Origin: CAYQOX01 sp964419335
GTDB taxonomy: Bacteria; Hinthialibacterota; Hinthialibacteria; Hinthialibacterales; Hinthialibacteraceae
DNA length: 64,000 nucleotides
NCBI GenBank assembly: GCA_964419335.1
Contig: CAYQOX010000023.1
Span: 6,237 to 70,236 of the forward strand
Direction of reading: 5' to 3'
Positions 52,595-61,523 of this stretch are shown in pieces. The notes beneath the pieces were generated by a model. That model had not been told where the DNA came from, did no database searches, and saw only the letters and a program-made list of their open reading frames with translations. A program made the position numbers and the translations under genes. The first letter of the stretch is position 1. Each line of letters opens with the position of its first letter.

Positions 52595-54544
52595 TCACCC
52601 CACTTCTTCGATCGACTCCACCATTTTCTCCCATTGGGTATAGAGTTTTTCTTTATTCTTGAGGAGGGTTTTATAGCGTTTGTTCACTTTGGACATTTCA
52701 TTGGGAGAACGAATCAATTCACCCGAGGCTAACTTGGCCTCAATCTCTTCGATCTCCGCTTCCATCTCATGAATCTGCTTTTCAATGGCTTCGCATTTTT
52801 TCTCTTGCTCACGTCGGAGCCGGTTTATGCGATTACGCTCTTCTGCCTCACGGCGCTTTTGTTCTTTACGATCATTGCGCTTATTATTAGATTCTTCGGA
52901 GGTTTCTTCCGGAGATCCGATATCCTCTTGTTGGGCTTCTTGATACTGTTTCGCATACTGATAATCGGAGAATGTCCCTTTATAGATACGTAAATATCCA
53001 CGATCCATCTCCCACACCTGGTTGGATAGCCGTTCGACAAAAAAGCGATCGTGAGAAACATAGATGATCGTCCCAGCGAATTGCTTCAGCGCATCTTCCA
53101 ATATTTCCACAGTGGAAATATCTAAGTGATTGAGGGGTTCGTCCATAATCAACACATTGATAGGACGGATTAACAACTTTGCCAAGGCAAGCCGGCTTTT
53201 TTCTCCTCCGCTGCATACCGCGACTTTCTTGAAGACATCATCTCCCCGAAAGAGAAACGCACCCAGCATATCCCGAAGCCGAGATTGCATTTCAGGGGGC
53301 GCGACATTGGAAAGTTCATCGATCAAGGAATTGGGAGAATCCTGCAACTCCGCATGGTGCTGCGAGAAAAACGCCGGGGAAACATTGTACCCCCATTTGA
53401 CTTCACCCTCGGTCGGTTCCATCTCATGAGCCATAAGCGAAAGCAAGGTGCTCTTCCCTGCTCCGTTGGCTCCCCAGACCGCGATCCGATCACCGCGAAA
53501 TACGGTGGCATTGAGTTTATGTAAAGCCCGCACCGGACCATAACAATGCCCCACCTCTTTGAGCCAAAACACTTCTTTTCCGCTGCGCGGCACTTCCGGC
53601 ATCGGAATCGCAACCGTACTGCTATCACTTTCAATTTCAATACGCTCCATTTTTTCCAAACGTTTAATTCGGGATTGGGCTTGGGAAGCCTTCGTATTTT
53701 TCGCACGAAAACGTTCGATAAACGATTCTAAATGGGCTATTTCACGGTCTTGGTTCTTTTTTTGGGCAAGCAGTTGTTGCCGCAATTCCTCTTTTTTGAC
53801 CTTGTATGCGGAATAATTACCTTTGAACAAGCGAAATTTCCCCATGTCAATTTCTGCGATCTCGGTCGTTAGACGATCAAGGAAATAACGATCGTGACTG
53901 ACAATCACTAGACCCGCTTCGCTGTTCATCAAATATTGCTCAAACCAAGCCAGGGACTCAGGATCCAAATGGTTCGTCGGTTCGTCGAGCAGAAGAATAT
54001 CGGGCTTTTCAAGCAAGAGCTTCGCTAAAAGCACCCGCATGCGCCAGCCCCCGCTGAATTCAGCCACCGGCCGTTCCCAATCCTCATGAGAAAATCCCAA
54101 GCCGGTCATAATTTTCTTTGCTTCCGACTCGCGGCTGTATCCCCCCCCGTGGCGGAATTTTTCTTCCAATACACCATAACGTTTCACCTCACGCTCGTAC
54201 TTGGGATCCTCGGTAGAAGTCGATTCGATTACCCTCATGGCTTGGCGCATTTGATCTTCCATATGATTTAACGAATCAAAAGCCTGCCATAACACATCAC
54301 AAACCCGCTCGCGCGGCAATTCAGTACTATCCTGCGGGAGATAGCCAATCTTCAAATTTTTAGCGATCTCGCGCTCTCCCTCTTCGAGCGTATATTCCCC
54401 CACAATCACACGCAGCAAGGAGGTTTTCCCAGAGCCGTTAGGTCCAACCAAACCGATACGGTCTCCCATATCGATGCGCCAAGACAACTCTGAAAATAAT
54501 AAATTACCACCGACTCGAAGTTGAGCATTTTGTAAGACAATCAT
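52595..54544 (-). CDS. ABC-F family ATPase
   Basis: 649 aa, two ABC domains without membrane segments. Domain 1: GPNGSGKTS, FSGGWRMR, LLLDEPTNHLD; domain 2: GANGAGKST, CSGGEKSRLA, LIMDEPLNHLD (Leu for Thr after DEP). The linker between them (about 240-310) is basic and helical (P-site-tRNA interaction motif region). The long C-terminal charged coiled coil (540-640, RRREQEKKCEAIEKQIHEMEA-like) places it near Uup/YdiF. Such proteins act on ribosomes, in translation rescue or antibiotic protection; which cannot be told. Confidence 0.92.
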   Translation of the reverse strand: MIVLQNAQLRVGGNLLFSELSWRIDMGDRIGLVGPNGSGKTSLLRVIVGEYTLEEGEREIAKNLKIGYLPQDSTELPRERVCDVLWQAFDSLNHMEDQMRQAMRVIESTSTEDPKYEREVKRYGVLEEKFRHGGGYSRESEAKKIMTGLGFSHEDWERPVAEFSGGWRMRVLLAKLLLEKPDILLLDEPTNHLDPESLAWFEQYLMNSEAGLVIVSHDRYFLDRLTTEIAEIDMGKFRLFKGNYSAYKVKKEELRQQLLAQKKNQDREIAHLESFIERFRAKNTKASQAQSRIKRLEKMERIEIESDSSTVAIPMPEVPRSGKEVFWLKEVGHCYGPVRALHKLNATVFRGDRIAVWGANGAGKSTLLSLMAHEMEPTEGEVKWGYNVSPAFFSQHHAELQDSPNSLIDELSNVAPPEMQSRLRDMLGAFLFRGDDVFKKVAVCSGGEKSRLALAKLLIRPINVLIMDEPLNHLDISTVEILEDALKQFAGTIIYVSHDRFFVERLSNQVWEMDRGYLRIYKGTFSDYQYAKQYQEAQQEDIGSPEETSEESNNKRNDRKEQKRREAEERNRINRLRREQEKKCEAIEKQIHEMEAEIEEIEAKLASGELIRSPNEMSKVNKRYKTLLKNKEKLYTQWEKMVESIEEVG

Positions 54545-54631
54545 AAAACCAACCGTGTTAATTGAATGGAGTTAAAGAAAGTATAACGGCTAATGAGAGT
54601 ATTGCCAAAATTCACTTTGTGATATCTGCTC

Positions 54632-55807
54632 TTACTTTTGTGATGCCGTCTTTATTGAAACCTCTTGGTAGAGTGAATCGATCTCCTCCATTAGGCGTTG
54701 AGAAGAAAACTTGCGTATCGTTTCATCCTGAGCGTTTTTCCCCATGGTTTTGGTCTTTTCAGGATCCGCGACGGCTTTGATAATCCCATCTGCGACAGAA
54801 TCAGGATTTTCCTTTTCTACAATGTATCCGTTTTTCCCTTCTTCAATAAGTTCGGGAACCCCACCTACCTCAGTAGCCACCACCGCCTTCCCTGAGGCAA
54901 GTGACTCAATGACCGTCACCGGCAATCCTTCATTGCCGGAGGTTAGGACCGTAAGATCAAATGCCGCATACACGCGCTCGGGATCATTACGAAATCCACA
55001 GAAAATACAGCAATGAGCAATATTTAACCGCTGCGCGAGTTGCTCCAACGATTCGCGTAACTCGCCATCGCCCACAATAACAAAGTAAGTTTCGGGGTAT
55101 TCACGCAGTACTTTGGGAACGGCCTGAAATAACACTTCATGCCGCTTTATAGGAACTAAACGCGCCACGATCCCGACCACAAAAGCCTCTTGGGGGATCT
55201 CATATTGCTGACGTACGATTTGACGCACTTCTTCCTCATCGGGAAGCCGAAACTTTTCCAGCTCTAATCCGAGATAAATCGTTCGCAACGATTCATCAGT
55301 GCCTATATTATACCGTAAGAGATCCTGACGGCAGCACTCACTCACTGTGATCACCCGGGAACAGCGCCGGGCAAGAAAACGTTCGATCGAGCGAAAAAAC
55401 GAATTTTTCCAGGAACTAAAATACCCATGCAACACATGCCCATGAAAAGTGTGTATGATCACCGGCACCCCAGCCAACCAAGCCGCCAAACGCCCCACAG
55501 TCCCTGCCTTCGCCGTATGGGTATGAACAATATCCGGCTTCTCACGCCGTATTAGCCAATACAATTTCCATAAAGTGATAAGATCCCGCAAAGGATGCAA
55601 TTCCCTTCCCAGGCTAGGAACCATGAGCGGTTCCACCCCTTTTTCCCGGGCGAGGGATAGCATATTCCCCTCTTTTGGACCTTCTTTGCCAGTAACAAGA
55701 ATTGATTCATAACGCTCAGAATTGAGCATGGATGTGAGCAAAATGACATGAATCGCCGGCCCGCCTATATTGAGGCGGGCAATCATCCGCATAACTTTCT
55801 TTTTCAT
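54632..55807 (-). CDS. Glycosyltransferase family 4
   Basis: 391 aa, GT-B fold. N-domain: RLNIGGPAIHVILL (glycine-rich loop) and VHTHTAKAGTVGRLAAWLAGV, HTFHGHVLHGYF; C-domain: VGIVARLVPIKRHEVLF, FVIVGDGELRE, and the Glu-x7-Glu motif in GNEGLPVTVIESLASG, all as in retaining GT4 enzymes using NDP sugars. Probably adds a sugar in exopolysaccharide or glycolipid synthesis. It stands alone between the ABC-F and CNNM genes. Confidence 0.9.
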   Translation of the reverse strand: MKKKVMRMIARLNIGGPAIHVILLTSMLNSERYESILVTGKEGPKEGNMLSLAREKGVEPLMVPSLGRELHPLRDLITLWKLYWLIRREKPDIVHTHTAKAGTVGRLAAWLAGVPVIIHTFHGHVLHGYFSSWKNSFFRSIERFLARRCSRVITVSECCRQDLLRYNIGTDESLRTIYLGLELEKFRLPDEEEVRQIVRQQYEIPQEAFVVGIVARLVPIKRHEVLFQAVPKVLREYPETYFVIVGDGELRESLEQLAQRLNIAHCCIFCGFRNDPERVYAAFDLTVLTSGNEGLPVTVIESLASGKAVVATEVGGVPELIEEGKNGYIVEKENPDSVADGIIKAVADPEKTKTMGKNAQDETIRKFSSQRLMEEIDSLYQEVSIKTASQK

Positions 55808-55953
55808 TGTCTTGTCCTGGATGAATTCAAGGTTTAAAAACAGTCTTCATTATAGTGAGAAAGCGACAAGGACAAATAGGTAGAAAGTTTGAATTATTTT
55901 TATGGTATGAATTATACAAAATGTTGCGAAAAAATCTTCATAAAAATGAGCGA

Positions 55954-56997
55954 TTAATAGTACCCTTGTTTTTTCTTCTGATGATAAAGGGCTTTGGCAT
56001 ACGCTTGTAAGTCGCTCACGATATCGTATTCGTCCACAATTTCTTTCCCCACAATTTCTTCAATAATATCCTCCATCGTCACCAGCCCTTTAAAGACCCC
56101 ATATTCATCTACCACGGCATAAATCGGATCACGGGTTTCTATCATGGTTACAAAAAGTTTATCCAACGAAGTGGTTTCGGGAACGATTTTAATAGGACGC
56201 ATTAGTTCGGAAACCCTCAACTCTTCTTCCCCTTGTAACATAGAACGAAATACATCGCGCTGATGGATATAGCCCTTAACCACATCGGGATTTTCTTTTT
56301 CATGCAACGGAATTCTGGTTTGGTTCCACTCTAAAACGGAATCTTTGATATCCTTCAAACAGGTATCTTCTGAAAGAACAAACACCACCGGCCGCGGGGT
56401 TAAAACTTTCGAAACCGATACCCGATCAAGCAGGATAATATTACGGATCACGGAACTTTCCAGGGTATCCAATACTCCCTCTCTTCCGCCAATTTTGGCA
56501 AGAGAAAGGATTTCTTGAACCGAAACACTTGCATCGTTGGAAACATTTTTGATCAAGTTCGATACCCAGTTAGTCGTAACGATCATGGGATAAAACATTC
56601 TGATCATCCAGGCTAAAGGCTGAGAAATCAAAAGCGAGGCGGAGCGATAAAAGACAGCCCCTAATTGTTTAGGAATAATTTCACTGAAATAGAGAATCAG
56701 CAAAGTAAAAATTAAAGAAAACCACAAGAGCATTTGCTCTCCATAGATCTTATCTACCAAGGCCCCTGAGACAGCCGCACCTACCGTATGGGAAATGGTG
56801 TTAAGAATAAGGATGGCAGAGATGGGAGAACTCACATCACGCTTAAAATTCAAGAGGAGCTTTCCCATACGTTTGCCTTGATCCGCCATCGACTGAGCAT
56901 AACTTAACGGGGCGGTAAGCAAAGCCGCTTCCATTAATGAACACAAAAAGGAAATGCCGAGCGAGAGAACAATAACCGTAATTAATAGAGTTACCAT
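55954..56997 (-). CDS. CNNM/CBS domain membrane protein (HlyC/CorC family)
   Basis: 347 aa. DUF21/CNNM membrane domain (1-180) with SLMEAALLTAPLS, NTISHTVGAAVSGAL and FSEIIPKQLG, followed by a CBS pair (about 200-325: LTPRPVVFVLSEDT, VDEYGVFKGLVTMEDIIEEIVG). The C-terminal CorC_HlyC domain is absent; the protein ends shortly after the CBS pair. Relatives are implicated in Mg2+/Co2+ export or resistance and membrane repair. Only a weak ribosome site. Confidence 0.88.
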   Translation of the reverse strand: MVTLLITVIVLSLGISFLCSLMEAALLTAPLSYAQSMADQGKRMGKLLLNFKRDVSSPISAILILNTISHTVGAAVSGALVDKIYGEQMLLWFSLIFTLLILYFSEIIPKQLGAVFYRSASLLISQPLAWMIRMFYPMIVTTNWVSNLIKNVSNDASVSVQEILSLAKIGGREGVLDTLESSVIRNIILLDRVSVSKVLTPRPVVFVLSEDTCLKDIKDSVLEWNQTRIPLHEKENPDVVKGYIHQRDVFRSMLQGEEELRVSELMRPIKIVPETTSLDKLFVTMIETRDPIYAVVDEYGVFKGLVTMEDIIEEIVGKEIVDEYDIVSDLQAYAKALYHQKKKQGYY

Positions 56998-57105
56998 GAT
57001 AATATATTTTTAGCATCCGATGTTTTAAGGATGAAATCCCATTCCGCTAAAATTTTTAATAGAATGCACCCCACTCTTTGAACACCAATAAAAAATAATA
57101 AGATA

Positions 57106-58815
57106 CTACCGCGGCCACACACGCGGCCACGCCGTGGGGATGCCTTGATTACGTAGCCAGGATTGAAAGTCTCGTAAGCGTTTTTCGGTATTTCGAATCC
57201 CACGTGGCGTCTCTTTTTGCTTTATCGCTTGGGCAACCAACATCCCTGCCGCTTCTCCTATATTCCATTCCACCGGATGCAAACGATAACAACCATTGGT
57301 GATATGAGTTACGCCAAGATTTTTACATACCGGGATGAGGTTTTCCATACGCTGTGGAATGAACGCCCCCAAGGGGATTTGAAAAGGGAGGCAACTAATG
57401 TCGATGTAATTATCTCCCCCGGTGCTTGGATGAAGATCGATACGATAACTGCCAATGCCTACCGAATCGGAAAAGGATTCGGCCTGCACTTCTTCTTTGC
57501 TCTTTCCAGTGATTTCCATTCGAGCCTCTGTCCCCACATGATGCTCTACCACCGTAAACTCAGCCCGAATCCGGCGAGATTCCCGAATATAGGGGAACTT
57601 AGCCAATCCATGACGAGTCCCTAATAAATCACCACGCAAACGTAAGCCCGGCCAACCGGTTCCCCCGTCTTCACGAGGCGCCTCGGTCTGCATCCAATAA
57701 AGCAACGAGTAGCTTAATTGCATGGCACGATCCAGATTGCGCTGATACTCCTCTTCCGACACTTCGCACAAATTGCCCAGCATAAAATCATTCTGCGGCC
57801 AATTGACAAGAGTAATATCGCTTGGATAAAAACCTTCCGCAAAATGCTTCTTATAGGCGATCCGTCGATAGCGCCAAAAACCTCCATATTCATTTTGGCT
57901 CTCGCGAATGGGATCACAATACAAAGTACGCGGCTCCAGAGTAACCGGGTGGGAATAAGTCCAATCAAGTAGTTTTCCCGGCCATTCCGGTTCTACATCC
58001 GGCACATAAGAACGCCAAAAATCATAGTCCCGAGGCTTCTCAATGGTATGGTCTTCATCAGGCATATAATCCATGGCAAAACACCACGTGAAGGCCTGCA
58101 TGTTATGAGGCTGGGCTTCCGATGGGGCATGCTTCTCTTCTGTTTCTTTTTGCGATTCAAAACCTGTCACATACTCAGTGCCCGTCAAAGGAAGCAACTC
58201 ACCCATTTCTGTCGCATCAAAAAAGTAGGGCGCTCTTAAAACAAGCGCCTCCCCTTCCTGCGAATGCACTAACACCGATTTGACCCGATCGCCATCGACT
58301 TCGGCCGCCGAGGCTGCATGATTCAGCAAAAGAATGCATTGACGATTGCTGATATAAGGAGCCAATTCGTTCTGCAACACCGCCAAGGATATTCGCGGTT
58401 CATGGCACAAACGTGATACCGACCCCTGACCGGGGTTTAATTCTTCATTGTGCCGAGCTTCAGGAGTGAGGGGATAATGGCGCCGATAATACTCACGGAC
58501 TTTATTGCGAAAAGAAAGATAACTTTTCGTCCCGCCAAAGGTTTCAATCCAAGGATTCTCATCTGGCGGCACTCCTTGTTGAGTCAACTGCCCGCCAATC
58601 CAGTCGGTGGGCTCAGTCATAATGACCGACAACCCATTCCGCAGTGCAGCTAAAGCCGCCGCGCATCCACCAACCCCTGCTCCAATAATCACAAGATCAG
58701 CCTGGAGTTCATCTCCAAATCCTCCAGCGTCGGCTTCTTTCAATGAAGAATTAAAAAGGACTCCTCCCAAAAGGGCTCCCGTAGAAGCTGTCGATAAGAA
58801 AGTTCGTCGATCCAT
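57106..58815 (-). CDS. Exported FAD-dependent oxidoreductase
   Basis: 569 aa. Twin-arginine-type leader DRRTFLSTASTGALLGG (2-18), then the FAD-binding Rossmann motif DLVIIGAGVGGCAAALAAL and WIGGQLTQQGVP, GSVSRLCHEPR, YFFDATEMGELLPLTG and GDNYIDISCLPFQIPLGA, CKNLGVTHITNGCYRLHPVE at the C-terminus. This matches the FAD_oxidored group often annotated xanthan-lyase-like in PVC genomes; no substrate is known. GAGGG precedes the ATG. Confidence 0.88.
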   Translation of the reverse strand: MDRRTFLSTASTGALLGGVLFNSSLKEADAGGFGDELQADLVIIGAGVGGCAAALAALRNGLSVIMTEPTDWIGGQLTQQGVPPDENPWIETFGGTKSYLSFRNKVREYYRRHYPLTPEARHNEELNPGQGSVSRLCHEPRISLAVLQNELAPYISNRQCILLLNHAASAAEVDGDRVKSVLVHSQEGEALVLRAPYFFDATEMGELLPLTGTEYVTGFESQKETEEKHAPSEAQPHNMQAFTWCFAMDYMPDEDHTIEKPRDYDFWRSYVPDVEPEWPGKLLDWTYSHPVTLEPRTLYCDPIRESQNEYGGFWRYRRIAYKKHFAEGFYPSDITLVNWPQNDFMLGNLCEVSEEEYQRNLDRAMQLSYSLLYWMQTEAPREDGGTGWPGLRLRGDLLGTRHGLAKFPYIRESRRIRAEFTVVEHHVGTEARMEITGKSKEEVQAESFSDSVGIGSYRIDLHPSTGGDNYIDISCLPFQIPLGAFIPQRMENLIPVCKNLGVTHITNGCYRLHPVEWNIGEAAGMLVAQAIKQKETPRGIRNTEKRLRDFQSWLRNQGIPTAWPRVWPR

Positions 58816-58859
58816 ATTTCCCTCTCTCTATGTGTTCATACATAATTAACATAATTTGA

Positions 58860-60089
58860 TTATTCGGGACGTAATTTCCATTGCGTTTTTTGTATATCAA
58901 AAGTAATCCCCCAGCGCACTTCCAACGGATCGAAAGGATCGGAGGAATAACGGCGCGCCATAAAAGCCTCTAAAAGAAGTGTCGACTCAACCGCTGGGTA
59001 TTCTTGATCCACCCGGATAGCATAGCGCTCCAATTCTTTCTCAAAGAACGCTCGAGAAATTCCATAGCCCCCAAACATAAGCCAAAGTCGATCTAAAAAC
59101 TCATGCAATTCCTGATCCATGCTGGATGTTGTATATTGGTTAACCAGGGAGGAAGATGGTTGTTTGGCTTTCAACCGATGTAAGGTATGACGAGCGTGTT
59201 CGAGAGCATTGACCCGTTGGACAAAGAAATCAATCAATTCGCGTGCTTTCTGTTCAACAATCCGAGTTTTATCAAACGGCTCTTCATGGAGTTGTTCATA
59301 AGCAAGCCGGTTGAGATACTTCCCAATTTTGTTGCGAAAAGGAAATTCTGGATCATATTGCTCGCGAGAGTACCACGGCATTTCTTTTTCAGGTAAATAC
59401 ACCCACTCTCCATCGACTTCCACGGGTGTTTTCCAATAAACGACTCCGCTGTGGTGAGTTTCAATATCCGGCCCATAAAGATGAACACCATTATTATGAT
59501 TAACTTGAATAATCCTTCTTCCCGGCATAAAAGATTCAAAATAAGCAATAGGAACAACCGTATCTTTGCGAATTCGCGCAATGGTAACTACGTGTGCGGC
59601 CACCAAATCTTCATAGATCATAACCCCGGGGCACAGGGATTCCGGAGTGATCGCAATCGGATAGGTGTCATAATGAAGTGTCCGAGTGCTAACTACGTCG
59701 CGAAATAAGTCGCCCATAAACTCTTGAAAGCGCTCGTCCCTTTCCCATTGCCTGTGTGAAGGCAAATGATCCCAGTCAGTCGAAAAATGTCCGTACTTTT
59801 TTCCATCTTTATCATGGGCAAGAAAAGGAAGACCCTCTTTGCGTGCATAAATCGCCCTAAAAGCATAGGCAAGATCGGCACAATCGGCTTTTTTCCTTAG
59901 AGGAACAATTAAATCTTCATGGACTTCATTCTCTATCCAACGCGTGTAAGCGTGTTCCTCCCGAAGAGACCATTCTTTTTCCACGATCCACACATCCCCA
60001 TAAGAGGGAGACCCAACTAGACCAACATGAACAACCAAGAGTAACCCCATCAACAAAAAACCATTAACTCTCATCATCGAATTCAACAT
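58860..60089 (-). CDS. Secreted C-H-E protein, paralogue 1 of tandem pair
   Basis: 409 aa with a signal peptide (about 6-31). Clear paralogue of the next gene: shared ADCADLAYAFRAIYAR-like segment, HFSTDWDHLP, GVMIYEDLVAAHVVTI, YFES, HSGVVYW and a C-terminal VRWGITFDIQKTQWKLRPE. Cys70, His166 and Glu185 are conserved with constant spacing and resemble the Cys-His-acid triad of transglutaminase-like/NlpC-type folds. I infer a periplasmic cysteine hydrolase or transferase; not proven. The start overlaps the upstream paralogue by 26 nt. Confidence 0.75.
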   Translation of the reverse strand: MLNSMMRVNGFLLMGLLLVVHVGLVGSPSYGDVWIVEKEWSLREEHAYTRWIENEVHEDLIVPLRKKADCADLAYAFRAIYARKEGLPFLAHDKDGKKYGHFSTDWDHLPSHRQWERDERFQEFMGDLFRDVVSTRTLHYDTYPIAITPESLCPGVMIYEDLVAAHVVTIARIRKDTVVPIAYFESFMPGRRIIQVNHNNGVHLYGPDIETHHSGVVYWKTPVEVDGEWVYLPEKEMPWYSREQYDPEFPFRNKIGKYLNRLAYEQLHEEPFDKTRIVEQKARELIDFFVQRVNALEHARHTLHRLKAKQPSSSLVNQYTTSSMDQELHEFLDRLWLMFGGYGISRAFFEKELERYAIRVDQEYPAVESTLLLEAFMARRYSSDPFDPLEVRWGITFDIQKTQWKLRPE

Positions 60090-61347
60090 AATTCTCGTGC
60101 ATAATGGGTTTGCTTGTTACCATATCATAACGCGGTAATAAATCTTCAATCGTATGCTCTTTATTAAAAATCCACTGTTTTTTCTCTTGATCCCACTGCA
60201 TTCCCCAGCGTTTTTCGACACGCGCATAAGCATCCGAATGAATCCAACGATTATCCACCGTAATAAACAAATAGTATAAGTTCACATCAGGGAGAGAGGG
60301 AGAGATAGAGATAAAAATACTCTGCATCGCTTGAAACAATCGCCGTCGGGGAATCTCATATTCGTTGACCGCATGCCAAATCTGACGAATGAGTTTAAAT
60401 AAACGGTCATCCCGCGATTCTGTGTTATATTCATAATCAAAGCCATCAGACTGGAAATCTTCGGGGTTCTTTTCCAAAATGGATTGGGCTTCACGCACAA
60501 TCTGGGCCCGATACTCAACCTCTTCCTCAAAGATAGTAACCAATTCTTGAATATAATCCGATAGGCTCATCCGCTCTGCTTTTGAAGCACTTTTGGCGAT
60601 TTGATTTAAAGGCTTACTTAAAGACTGCCGATAGGGATAATCTTCCTCATAAAGTTCCAAGGAATAATACGGCATTTCCTCGTCGGCCACCTGGGTCCAA
60701 CGGCCATTCTTTTCCCGAGGCCAATTCCAGCGCACAATTCCACTATGCTCTTTAGGAACCTCAGGAGGATAGATATAAACTCCCAATATCGTCGTCTTTT
60801 TGAAAGAGACCCGCATGGGAACCGAGGCCTCAAAATAAATCACAGGAATAAGATTCTCAGGTCTCACCCGTCCAACAAAACATGCATGACTCGCAATGAG
60901 ATTCTCATAGATCATTAAGCCTGGCTGAACCGTTTCTGCACATAACTTTACGGGATAAGTATTATGGGGAAAAGACTTGGTGGAAACATGATCGCGCAAG
61001 CGAATGAGAAAAGCATGAAAACGCCGATCTTTATACCAAACTGGATCGACAGGCAAACGGTTCCATGAATCTAACGCGTGACTTATTTGGTTGCCGTAGG
61101 CATCACTCGCCATGAAAGGCAAACCATGATTCCGGGCAAAAATCGCTCGCACAAAATAACATAAATCCGCACAATCCACCGCTATATCCGCTGACTTCAT
61201 CAAATCGATCGTAACTTCGTCTTCGATCCATTGGACATACTTTTTTTCCCATTCCAAATCCCAGGCATGACTCACTTTCCATACCTCTGCCATGGACACA
61301 GAACAAATCAGAAAAGCCCCAAAAAGAAAAAACAAAATTCGTTTCAT
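60064..61347 (-). CDS. Secreted C-H-E protein, paralogue 2 of tandem pair
   Basis: 427 aa with a signal peptide (1-20). Shares with paralogue 1 VDCADLCYFVRAIFARNHG (Cys59), LMIYENLIASHACF (His154), VIYFEAS (Glu173), HSGIVRW and a C-terminal EKRWGMQWDQEKKQWIF. The C-terminal 25 residues are extra. The two genes overlap and are cotranscribed, so they may form a heteromer or act on related substrates. The family is not recognised; the transglutaminase-like reading is by motif only. Confidence 0.75.
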   Translation of the reverse strand: MKRILFFLFGAFLICSVSMAEVWKVSHAWDLEWEKKYVQWIEDEVTIDLMKSADIAVDCADLCYFVRAIFARNHGLPFMASDAYGNQISHALDSWNRLPVDPVWYKDRRFHAFLIRLRDHVSTKSFPHNTYPVKLCAETVQPGLMIYENLIASHACFVGRVRPENLIPVIYFEASVPMRVSFKKTTILGVYIYPPEVPKEHSGIVRWNWPREKNGRWTQVADEEMPYYSLELYEEDYPYRQSLSKPLNQIAKSASKAERMSLSDYIQELVTIFEEEVEYRAQIVREAQSILEKNPEDFQSDGFDYEYNTESRDDRLFKLIRQIWHAVNEYEIPRRRLFQAMQSIFISISPSLPDVNLYYLFITVDNRWIHSDAYARVEKRWGMQWDQEKKQWIFNKEHTIEDLLPRYDMVTSKPIMHENYVEFDDES

Positions 61348-61523
61348 TTTCTAATTTAATCTTCTCTCTCAATTTCATCCTGGTTATACAATGAGAAAAG
61401 GTTAAAATACCATGAGAAACTTCATATTAGATACTATCCATTGGACCCGAGTTAAGATATCGTATAAGAACTCATTCGAATACGGTATAATCGTAATGAA
61501 AATTATACATGAGGAGAAGTATA

